This document shows positions 1-10,900 of a stretch of DNA of 64,000 nucleotides, in pieces. Positions within the stretch are counted from its first letter, which is position 1; each line of letters opens with the position of its first letter. The DNA is from Metridium senile. Its lineage: Eukaryota; Cnidaria; Anthozoa; Actiniaria; Metridiidae. The notes below the pieces were generated by a model. It was not told where the DNA came from. It made no database searches and was given only the letters and a program-made list of their open reading frames with translations. The translations under genes were made by a program, and so were the position numbers. The stretch is from the NCBI GenBank assembly GCA_949775045.1, contig OX459106.1, forward strand, positions 4,583,384 through 4,647,383, written 5' to 3'.

Positions 1-3000
1 GTTTTAAATACAAACACTTCGCCATCAAATCTAGAAGTCCTAGAAGTTAGGGCCGAAGTTAGAATGTCAAATATTCAATATTCACTCGAAAGTAAGCGGT
101 AAAAGTAGCATTGTTATCTGTGCGTTGTTACAAAGGTATTGACATTAAAATACGATCATAATTACCCGGCCCTAATTCCCTCATTTGTTGAATAACAATT
201 TCTCTAGGTCGCCGTAGCGGCTCTGGTTGTGTGTTTGCATCGGCCACAGCTCACACGCGAACAGTTTCCTCTAGGCATAGTTTGTTTCTCTAGTTGAATT
301 TGTAAAATCGTATGTTAGGATTTCAGTGAGTGTCAACTAATATTATAGGCGAAATGCATCATAAAGTCATCATCGACATCGACTAGAAACATGGGTTTCA
401 ATACACCAGAGAACGAGTGACTGGAATAGCATCCTATTACACTAATAATAGCCTACGGTATATGATACAGACCAGGCAAGATGACAACTCATTGACAGAT
501 GAAGTGTCTGTGTAAACACTCAGCGGCTCCCTGGCCCGAAACTTATAAACGCGTTTTTCTCGGTAACTTTTTAGCCTCAAACCTTCATTTTTAAACGACT
601 ATCATTCGCTCAAATTTTAACAGATTGCAACTTAACTTCGCAATTTTGTAGAACGATGTTTCAAGCGTGGGACGGTGTCTGCGATTTCCTATTTTTTATT
701 TTGTTAAAAAGATATCACTTCATTAGTAAGAAAATACATTAAAATATCGATTGTTGATGTTTGAGATCTCGTAGCAACTGATCTAAGATAGATATGAAAA
801 ATCCCAGGCACAGTTTTGAAGATTAACTTCTCTTACGTGCAAAGACGTGTTTGTTATTGACATGACGGTAATTTGTAAAGGGCTGTGATTTTTCAAACAG
901 AGGACACTCAAATCACACTAAACTCTACATATCTTTTTCGCAATTTAAGTTATGGACAATTCGAAAATGTTTCCTAAAACTACATTTATTCACCTATCAG
1001 ATAATATATACTTTTATAACAAAATATTGTAAAGCTTGAGCACAATTTGATGTCGCGCACATAGGGGTCCATAACCAGTCCTGATACCTTAATTGTTGTA
1101 TTGTTAGGCGTTCGAAGTACCTGACCAAAGTTCCAGCACTACAGTCAAAGTATTGATCACAGTCCTTGACAAGAATGATAACCCTCCTATCCTGTCACAA
1201 GCAAGTTACTATTTTGCAGTACGAGAAGACCAGGCAGTTCCTGGACGATTAGTAACCAATCAACTGATTGTAACAGATGCAGATAAAAGAGTTAGTAGTG
1301 ATCCAATAGCTAGTTTTAATATTGTTGTGGCATTTCTCTAAAAGGTATCACTTTGCGATGCTATGTTCTTGGTGGCAAATAATTAATCTTATTTTTTTGT
1401 AATAAAGCTAATGAAAAACAAACCATTAAGGAAAGGAGGCACGTTACATGATTGACGTTTAAAAAACTTCCTAAGAGGTGCACACGTTATATATTCAGAC
1501 AATTCTAAAATGAATGCCGAAAACTCCTACCACTTGCGCTTCAACAATACATTAATGACCTTTAAAATTTACATAGATTTTAGACTGGAATACTCAACCG
1601 TTCAGGTTGTCAAGCTTTAATTTCAATTATATAAAAGGTGACATAATGCCCCAAGACAACATACTTTTATGTAGAACTAAGAGTCCATAGCAGCTTCACC
1701 TATATATTAGCATATCAAACATGGATGTGTTAGTAACTTTCTTTTTTTTTCAGTTCGACTACCGACGCTTTACATATGCAATAACAGGTGGTGACAGCAG
1801 TAAATTTACTATCGACCCAAGCAGTGGCGTACTTAAGATAAACAGTACTTTGGACTACGAGACGCAGATAAATTATACTTTTACTGTAAGTTCAATTCCA
1901 TGATTTGAATTCTGGACCGACGGCGGGTTGGTCTTTGAAAGGCAGAAAGGAATTATTAATCCATTGTATTTATGTCGTTTAGATCGTTGTGACAGAGACT
2001 GGTACAGCGGAGAAATTCAGTGACAACTCTATTGTCTTACTTACTCTCATCAATGTAAACGACAATGATCCAAAGTTTCAACAACCATCGTACAACTACA
2101 CGTTTAATGAAGAAGTCATTGCTGGAACATCCATCGACGTCATAACGGTAACAATAATGATATTTCACTTCTCGATCTCTCTAAAAATGTTTAACTTATA
2201 ACTCTGATGCAGTGTCGCGTAGGGAATGTTTCTTTATGTTGTTACTGAATTAATATAGCTGATTGATTACTTGTACTAATACTGAATTATGAAATGTGTC
2301 AAGTGATAATTATTTTTTTTCTCTCGTTTTTCAGGCAGCCGATAATGACCATGGTACATTTGGTAAAATATCATACTACTTGAAAGAAGAGGATGCTGAA
2401 TAGTAAGTAATATATTATATGAGCGGCAGTACGATATGGTACCTACAATAGTCCTAGCCTTTAATTTTCAACGACTTCAGCTTCGATAGCGTATATCATA
2501 TTCCTTACAATTTGACTACAGCTCGCGGTAATTTAAGAAATGTACACATAATGAAAGTATTGAAACACTTCCACAGGCTCTTGCTAAATTGTGCCTCTCA
2601 TGCTCACTGCTGTGGTCCAGGATCGAGTCCCTGCTCGGGCATGGACTACACGTGATTTTACTTTAATTGTCATTAGGGGTTTTATCCGGGCTATCCGGTT
2701 TTCATGTGAGCAAAGACGTGTGCTTAAATATTTAATTGCTGAAAGCATAATTTTAAAGTTTTAATGCATATGCTTTAGTTAAGTGAATAATCAACAAAAC
2801 TGTATATTACCCTCTTTATAAAGGAAATTGATCTACTTAGTATTTTTAGTTCACAAAACCACAGATGCGTTTTTGAATTCGAACACAGTTTTTAGCATTC
2901 AGCATTCACTGATCAACCATTATTAAAATAGCTTTATTCTTAATTCAACTGATTCCTCTTCTATTTTGCTGGAATTTTTCTTTTCAAGTTTTCAAGTCGA

Positions 3001-3179
3001 TTCCAACACAGGGAACATCACAGCTGCTAAGACATTGTACTACAAAAACAAGCAAACCTACCAGTTTCGTCTACATGCTAGAGACGGCGGTGGACTAGAC
3101 TATAGGGAGGCGGTAGTGATGGTTAACGTTGTATTGAAAGATGTGAACGATAGCAATCTAACATTTACCAACAGTTCAG
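1..3179 (+). CDS. Cadherin-repeat protein, internal exons (partial gene)
   Basis: Six exons of a cadherin, a calcium-dependent cell-surface adhesion protein, are recognisable. They are 1-91 (open at the window edge, donor gtaagc), 1108-1290, 1754-1885, 1983-2147, 2335-2402 and 2989-3179. The exons from 1108 on join in frame at GT/AG borders with phases 0, 0, 0, 2 and then 1 at the last donor. Cadherin signatures seen are LDKNDNPP at the end of one EC domain, DADKR, FTIDPSSGVL and LDYE in the next, then INVNDNDPKF, ADNDHG, FQVDSNTGNIT and DVNDSN. The first exon reads VRAEV..NIQYSLE, typical of an EC domain start. It ends in phase 1, while the exon at 1108 starts in phase 0, so at least one exon between 92 and 1107 was not recognised. 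No transmembrane or cytoplasmic exon was found downstream. The gene may continue through a long intron, or this may be a truncated copy. Family placement (protocadherin-, FAT- or Dachsous-like) cannot be decided. Confidence 0.88.
92..1107. other. Cadherin intron region, missing exon not recognised
   Basis: About 1 kb between two cadherin exons. The codon phases of the flanking exons (1, then 0) require at least one more exon here, but I found no convincing EC-domain segment. No clear repeat was recognised. Confidence 0.5.
2430..2580. repeat. Dispersed repeat, copy 1 (in a cadherin intron)
   Basis: The stretch with 'tagcgtatatcatattcctt', 'agctcgcggtaatttaag' and 'aatgtacacat' has a diverged counterpart at about 31895-32015. 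The two define an interspersed family of unknown class. Confidence 0.6.
2585..2725 (+). mobile_element. tRNA-derived SINE-like sequence
   Basis: The segment carries a B-box-like core (ggatcgagtccctgctcggg) followed by a pyrimidine-rich body with 'gggctatccggttttcatg'. It resembles the better preserved SINE at 8757-8940. It lies in the cadherin intron between 2402 and 2989. The A box is poor, so it is a decayed copy. Confidence 0.45.
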
Positions 3180-4575
3180 GTTTGTCATATTTATATATCA
3201 AATTGTACATTATATCACTAAACATTTTCAATTTACCCATGTTTTTTTCTACATATCACTTAAAGCTGAGCACAAACTATACACAATGTGTTATTTTCAA
3301 AGGTTTGTTCATAACAAACCAATCTAAACCATCCAAATGATCTCTATTATGGGCAGTTTTATAGTCGATTGTTCAGCTTTCGTTTCAAGATCTCTCCTGA
3401 AACCTTGATAATGGTGCTTCTTAAAAGTCTCTGTAGTACTTTAATTAGCCATTCTTTTAGTTGTGATGCGTGCTGTAAATGTAATGGGCGTAGAAGAAGT
3501 GACTTAGTGTGTCGCTTTGTGTTGCATGCATCCATGCATGTTAGCCACTTGCTCGGAAGCAGATTTGGTAAATCAAAGCCCCAGCCACGCTTAACGTACA
3601 TTTATAGAGTCCTTTAGTGATGCCGTCATAAAAAAAATTCACTTTATCATATTTTTGGATTCTTAAATTTGATAGGCAATCAAAAAAGATATTCACAAAG
3701 CAAATTTAACTAAAATTTGTCAAATAGCAGCTGAGATATAGCCACTGAATTCTCTGCTTTTAAATTGTTAAACTTTTATATAACAGTGATTTGCATATTT
3801 AAGTGGCCACATCTGAGCTGTTATTTGACCGATTCTCGTAAAGTTTTGCGTGTGAACGTCTTTTTTGATTTTTCATCATATACAAACAAAAATTGTTAAA
3901 GTCAACATTTATGTTTTCATGACGTCACACTTAAGGACTGCTAATTGCATCTATTGTAATTTTTGTGATTTTCTTTGTCGCACGCTCTGATTGACTGATG
4001 ACCATGCGAGATTCTTTTTTATTCCCATTTTCGATTAGGGAAAATATCTCGCACCGGCAACTATTTGGCTAATCTAAAGAAAAACAAACGCCACCATCCA
4101 TATGTGAAGGCGTAGTATTAATATCGTCCTGTGATTTTGAAATTTCCGAAAGAAAGTCAGATTGCAAACACCACAGAAAACCCAAAGTCCAAAAATTTCA
4201 ATCGATTTTTATATAAGAATATATAAAAGCGACTGAAATATTGTAAAAAGAAAATCGGTTTAAACCATGTTTAGTTCACGTACAGCGAGAAATACAGTCT
4301 TTACGTAAATTTAATGTAGATGTTCGTAGAGTTTGGTCGAATATTTACGCGACATTTAAGGAATGCATTAAATTCCATTGTACGTTAATGTACGTAAAGA
4401 TCCGTAAATGTCCGTTTATGTTAAGTGTAAGACAATATACGTGGTACGTCAATGTCAGTAAATGTGACCTTTACGTCAATACACGTAAAGATCCGTAAAT
4501 GTCCGATTTCACCGGCATTCACTATATGCTTTTGTTATCGTTAAACATTTTCAACTGAAAATTTTACACATGCCT
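3180..4575. other. Intergenic or intronic, no gene recognised
   Basis: AT-rich sequence downstream of the last recognised cadherin exon. Around 4290-4510 there are repeated short motifs of the type 'gtaaatgtccgt', 'tacgtaaagatccgtaaatg' and 'acgtcaat', a degenerate local repeat. Nothing else was recognised. Confidence 0.5.
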
Positions 4576-4680
4576 GCGTGATCTACGTACGTGATTTTCA
4601 CTCTTCTTTTCTCGAGTTTGTGCAAACTGATCTACAGTATATCGAGGTAAGATATTTTCCAATCACAATTTTTATAGTGA

Positions 4681-4792
4681 CAACCAACCAACCAACCAAC
4701 CAACCAACCAACCAACCAACCAACCAACCAACCAACCAACCAACCAACCAACCAACCAACCAACCAACCAACCAACCAACCAACCAACCAAC
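4681..4792. repeat. (CCAA)n microsatellite
   Basis: About 28 uninterrupted CCAA units. Reading frames through it are artefacts. Confidence 0.97.
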
Positions 4793-5059
4793 AATCAAAC
4801 ACACACAAAAAAAAACACAAAACCACATACAAACAGATAACTTAAAGCCGATGCATGGATAAATATATAGTAATATATTTGATAAATTGTTTCATTAAAA
4901 TATTTTTGATTTTCAGGAAACAAAATAAGGACATAATGGTACAATAGGAAAACACAGGAAACATGATGTTGCAAAGAACCAATAACAAGTGGACAATTAA
5001 AAGCAAATTGTGAACAAATATTTCAAAATCGTTTTATTTATTTTTCAGATCAAACAGTG

Positions 5060-5400
5060 TGGAAGTTAACATATGGAAAGGGCAGTTCTGGGTTGCATTT
5101 TGGAATTCACGCATTCTGATTGGCTTAGGGCGTGCTTTATGAGAGCACAGCACGCGCGTCTGCATGTTTATCAATTACATGCTTTAATTGCTGCTTCGCG
5201 TCGTGCTTCTCTTAAGGTGATGTTACACACAACGATTTTCAGCGACGATTTCTCGCGATACGCCGTTGCACAAAAATTGATGCGTGTGACATGCTACGTA
5301 CGCAGATTTCGACACACCGGTCCCTGCAGTTCGGGGATCGATCTGATGTCAACAAATAAGATTGAAGAAAGTAAATGAAGAAAACGAAAGTTGTTTGAAA
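5060..5400. other. Unassigned interspersed sequence
   Basis: Contains a 'ctgattggctt' motif and a GC-richer stretch (agcacagcacgcgcgtctg). Open frames on both strands show no recognisable protein similarity. Probably a decayed DNA-transposon derivative. Confidence 0.3.
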
Positions 5401-5639
5401 TATGTTAGCATTGTATATGAAATATTGCTTGACCAGAGCCGCTAGCTTAGACGATTCAGTTCGCAATAAGTTGATATCAATTATTGAAACAAATCCTTTT
5501 CTGCGAAAAAAACAAGCCTTATATAAGTGAGGTTGAAGAGAAGTTTCATTTTTGTTTTGATTCGTCATGAGTGCGTGGCTTGGGAGCTGGGGAAGAAAAC
5601 CGGGTTGTGTAACATGTATTAAGCGGTGGTCAAGCGGGT

Positions 5640-5975
5640 ATGATAGTTGATGATAGAATTTAAATCGTCTCAACTATCATCAACTATCATCAACTATCAT
5701 CAACTATCCTGTATGTATAGTTGATGATAGTGGTCAAAATCACACGAGTGAAGTTGTTATGAGCCAGCGTGTACAACTGCTGACTTATTTACTATCATCT
5801 ACTATCATTCGCGCGGTCAAACGGCAAAAACTATCATCGACTATCATGTGAAATTTGAACATGTTCAAACTCTATGATAGTCCATGATAGTTGATGATAA
5901 TTGGTGGTCAAACACACATGATAGTTGGAACTATCATCAACTATCATGAGCTATTTGCTATTTGCCGTTTGGCCG
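5640..5975. repeat. ACTATCATCA / TGATGATAGT palindromic repeat cluster
   Basis: The roughly 10-base word ACTATCATCA occurs many times in both orientations, first in direct tandem (5669-5709) and then interleaved with its reverse complement up to about 5950. Flanking pieces 'cggtggtcaagcggg' and 'gtttggccgaggc' look like the ends of a short foldback element. The many internal inverted copies allow extensive hairpins. Confidence 0.8.
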
Positions 5976-7440
5976 AGGCTTTAGAAAGTGACAACACCTC
6001 TCTCGTGTTCCTTAAAACCCCGCGCGCTTTATAACTGAACACAACCCGCGCTTGTTTTCGTTTGCTTCACTGTGGCAATAATGTTGTGCATTGTTGAGTT
6101 TCAGAGCGACACAGAAACTACAAAAGGAGGGTATCCGGAAGGAGGTAGGTAGGATAAGATCAGCTATGGAATTTGTGAACGTTTTTGGCTGCCGCCAATC
6201 GATCGCGTAAACATAAACGGCGCTGATTAACTAGCAGCAGCCAATTGCAAAACATGATATTTCACAACTATACAGCTCCCGTTGGAATTTTTGAGTTCGC
6301 AGAAAACCGATCGAACTGATCTAATAAGCCTGTTTTCTAACAATTTTTCTTGTTAATAGCCTTCTGTCCAAGAAAAAAAAAAGAACGCAACGTTGAAATA
6401 AGCTTTCCAATTTATTGAAGCTTTTGAAAGCAAACGTTATTTCTAGCAACGGTAATCATTAAGATAAACGTTTCTAGCTATTCCATATGTCGTTGTAAAG
6501 AATTGAAGTCAACGTTTTGACGCGTATACAAGTTTATAAAGAAGACTTATCATTCGATGAAGACTGTCACATATGTATAAACTTTTATCCTTGAAAGCAG
6601 TAAATTTGTAACTATGCTATCTTTATTAATTGTTCACCAGAATAACGAAGACGAAGTATCACTGAATTAAAGTGTAGTGGTTCAGTACGATATGACAACA
6701 GTCAGAAACAATATCAACCAACCACACAGATGAATGCTCATCTAAGCAACCTGATTCTGATATTGATATTAAACAGTACTGAAAAAGCTTAAGGAAAATA
6801 ACCAGTTTTGCGCTATCCTAAAACTGAACGGCGAAGAACCACAAAGCATAGTGCTTTACCGAGGTTCCAGTCCATAAGTGTTTTGTTATATACCCGACTT
6901 TTTGTACATGTCAAAGAACGACAAAAACATAACTACGAACAATTATTTTTTATTTCAAATGTGATCTTTTTGAGCTGACGAAATCCATCGCCAGAAAAAT
7001 CAAACCAAAGGAGGAGGAGCCTAATATTTTCTTTTACTGATAAGGCATCTACATATCTGTGGGTCGTGAAAGATGGTTACCCGGGCAAAATCAGCATCAT
7101 TTTTACAATCCTATTTTTCTTGTCCTGGACGCCTAACATGTTACTCTATTTGATAACTTCGCAATTCAGGTTTTCAATAAAGTTACAGCAAAATGAAGCT
7201 GTTTTGAACGGTCACATAGACTAATGTGATAATACTAAGTCAGATTTGTGTAATTAGCTCAAGGGAAAAAATCGCAGCAAAACAGAACACTAAACAGAAC
7301 GCTAAATCAGGTATATATACGGGGATTAGAATTAATTATTTTAATTGACTTTGTCATTCTCGGTTTTTACCTGGGGCAATCAATTATTTAAACATTTGAT
7401 TATAAACTAGTTAAAATTATTCGCGATATGCAATCGTTAC
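5976..7440. other. Intergenic, no feature recognised
   Basis: About 1.5 kb of AT-rich sequence between the palindromic cluster and the tandem repeat downstream of the HES gene. No exon with conserved protein content was seen on either strand. Confidence 0.5.
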
Positions 7441-7459
7441 CAGCTTGAACTATATGTTA

Positions 7460-7986
7460 ATATTGTTCATCAGTGTCTCTAATCGATGTTTTTTCGTACC
7501 ATGTTCGTGCCAATAGTGTATAATCAATCACGTTCACTAGTATCTCTAATCGACATTTGTTCGTGAACAGGGCCGGTGGTCATAAGTATCTCTAATCGAT
7601 ATTGTTTCGTAATTATAACGAGTTCCGTGTTAATTGTGTTCATAAGTATCTTTAATCATAAGTATCTTTAATCGATATTTGCCGGTGGTCCTATAAGTAT
7701 CTCTAATCGATATTGTTTCGTAATTATCACCAAGTTCATGTTAATAGTGTTCATAAGTATCTTTAAATCGATATTTGTTCGGGAACAGTGCCGGTGGTCA
7801 TAAGTATATCTAATCGATATTGTTTCGTAATTATCACAAAGTTCGTGTTAATAGTGTTCATAAGTACCTTTAATCGTTATTTGTTCGGGAACAGGGCCGG
7901 TGGTCATAACTATCTCTAATCGATATTGTTTTGTAATTATAACCAGGTTCGTGTTCATAAATATCTCGAATCGATATTTTTTCGTT
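7460..7986. repeat. Tandem repeat abutting the HES stop codon
   Basis: Diverged tandem units of about 120 bp, each built of two similar halves. Key words are 'cataagtatctctaatcgat', 'attgtttcgtaattatcac', 'gttaatagtgttcataagta' and 'gttcgggaacagggccggtgg'. At least four units are visible. The last copy runs up to the HES stop codon: 'tttttcgttaccagggtct' resembles the unit segment 'gttcgggaacagggccggt'. The array therefore forms the HES 3' flank and probably its 3' UTR. Confidence 0.85.
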
Positions 7987-10900
7987 ACCAGGGTCTCCAT
8001 AGTGGTTCTTGTGTTGGTGCCGTGGGGACTGGTAAAGTGTCTTGTGGTACTAATTGCTGACCAGTAACTGGACCAGTTGGTAATAATACTGCTGCTACTT
8101 TGCCATTGATTACGTGTCCAGGAACTAAGTGGTACCGTTGTTGTTTGTACCTGGCCTGGTTTGGACGATAGTACGGTGACCATGGCTGGTCAATTGGTTT
8201 AATACATGATGATAAATGTGATAATATCATAGATTTGATATGTACATCAACAGCGTTAGTAGATGAGAGATAACGTAGAACTTCATTGGTGCATTCATTA
8301 AAGCCTGCTTGATAGTAGGCCGTGGAATTTGTTTTAGCTGAAAACGACATACAATATTGATAATTAGAAATTAATTATGATAAAATACAGCATTTGATCA
8401 AATTTTTAAGGGAGTTCGGAACTATTGTTACTGCGCATCTCGTTCGCGCACATCCTCGCAGCAAATTAAGCAAAAATAAGTATTTCCTTTATTTTTTAAG
8501 CTTCGAATAAACAAGAGGATAGAAAGGGCTTATTATAAAAATGACCATGGTTGGTTAAAAAAGCATTTCACCAAAAAGCATTTCACCATTTCACCCCATA
8601 CAGTTCTACAACAAGCAAGGTGACCCCTTTTTGTCAGTTTTTAGTTTCACCTATATGCCTTTCTTTAGATAGAAAAAAGTCCTGTCAGTGGAAAACATGA
8701 TGAATCATCCAAAACTATCTTAATAGACAGATACCAAATTGTTTATACTTGTAATTGTGGCATGAGTAACCTAGCGGTGAGAGGGCTGGCATTTCACCAC
8801 TGTAACCTGGGTTCAATTCCCAGCTCGGGCGACAAGTGAATAGAGTTTGTTTGATGTGTTGTTCTCTCTTATGCCACCCGGGTTCTCCTGTTTTTCTCCC
8901 TCCGCAAAAATCAACATATGAGTCGAGAGCTTAGTGCATAGAATCTGTAAATGAAGTAAGTAGTGTGTATTGAAGATTTATACGGCCCCGCAAGCTTTGT
9001 GCTTTTAAATTATACAATTGTTTTATTTTATGTTATATTACACCACAAAAGTATCATCAAGTATTTTAGAACAATAATCTCTGAATAGGGTTTTTGGACA
9101 AAGTTAAAAAAGGTGTAAATAATGAATAGAAATAACAGAATAACATAACATAACAAATAGAAATGCAAGCTACAAATTGCAATCTGTATTGTGTGCTAAA
9201 GCTTGCTCCGAATTAACCAATTCATTTACACCAGTTTCTACTTATGTTGTCCAAGATGAAATAGAAAATATATAGTATTTCAATGATTTTTTTACGCGAA
9301 AAGCAATGGACACTTTCTCTTTAGGATGATCTAAATGATGCCAACACTTGTACAAATCCAAATGTATATAGTTTTTGTCCCTAAGATATATCACGAGCTT
9401 GTTTGATTATTTTGCCCCTGCGATGTATTTTACTTACATGAGATGTGCTGGTTCTTGAGTGTTCGTAAATGCCGCACCGTCATTTCAAGAATATCAGCCT
9501 TTTCAAGTTTAGTATAGCACGAGGTCTATAAAACACAATAACATTTTGTTATACAATACGTTTCGTGATAACTTTTCCAATATATTTTCTACAATTATGG
9601 TATATATGATTTAGGTATAAACTATGGGTTCCCCTATAGATCTTCAAATAACGCCGGATGATAACTGACCTAGTCATAAGATTGCCAAAGATCTATCAAA
9701 ATCACCAAATAAATGCCTGAAACCCCTTATTTTTAGGAGCTTTTGCTAAAATCGTCTAAAATTGCCTAAAAACTCCTCAGATCGCCTTAGATTTTCGGAG
9801 CTTTTTGCTAAAATTAATTAAATATTAATTGCCTAATAATACGTCGGCGACTTTAGGACCGGGAGTATTGGCCTTGCGTGATCATGATTTGCTGCACATG
9901 TGAGCTCAAGCAAAATTGATAACGATAGTGATATTAAACAACAGAAAATAGTATATTTAATAGCTATCAATTATAGCCACATTTTTTTTTATAGTTGTTA
10001 ATCAGTGATAAGTTATATAAATAATATATAGGTAATATAATGATATTTGTAACACCGTAAAAAATGTTGACTTAACTTTACTGACGTTTCGAGCTTTAGC
10101 CATTCGTCGAAGTAAAAAAGCAGGAATAAAAGAGTAAAAGAGTTAGACTCCGACGAAAGGCTAAAGCTCGAAACGTTAGTACAGCAAAGCAAGACCAAGC
10201 AAGCAAGCGAGCGTCTCTATGCTCTACGGTGTTTGAAGCGGAGTGATGTACTTCCTAAATAACTCTGTTCCGTCTACTGCTGTTTTGTTCGATCTGTTAT
10301 TGAATAAGCGTGTCCTGTGTGGCACTCTTCACTGACCAATGCTCTATCTGACGAACTTGAACAAATCCAGAAACGTGCTACAAAGATGCTTCCTGAACTT
10401 TCCTACCATGAGCGGCTTGCTCATCTGAGTATACCTACTCTTCAAAGTGCGCAGAGGGGAGTTATGTCGCCGGTTTTATAAAACCATAAGACGTCCTGAT
10501 GACAAACTTTATGACATTTTACCTTCAATAACCGAGTCAGTTTATTCCCTACGGAACCGAAGGAAAACTCCACTTCTCAAATGCAGAACCAAACGTTTTC
10601 AAAACAGTTTCATTCCATATGCTATTAAAAAATGGGATGCATCTCCATGACTTGTGATTTTAGATTTCAAATAATGTACATAATTATTCACTTTTTGATA
10701 TTCAGTTTTTATATATGTAAATAATTAGCCTTCTAATTGTTGTATATATTTAAATTTTATTTCTTGTAATCTTGAGTTTTTCAAATTTCATTTGCCATTC
10801 AAGAATTAATAAAGCTTTATTATATACGGTGTTACAAATTGCATTCTATTACCTATCGTTTATAGTATCAAACACCGACGCAGCCCATGGGCAGCAGAGT

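Noticed and set aside
4578..4862. ORFs through the CCAA repeat
   Set aside because: Microsatellite translation only.
5239..5673. 144-codon minus-strand ORF
   Set aside because: Overlaps repeat sequence, shows no recognised domain and no splice context.
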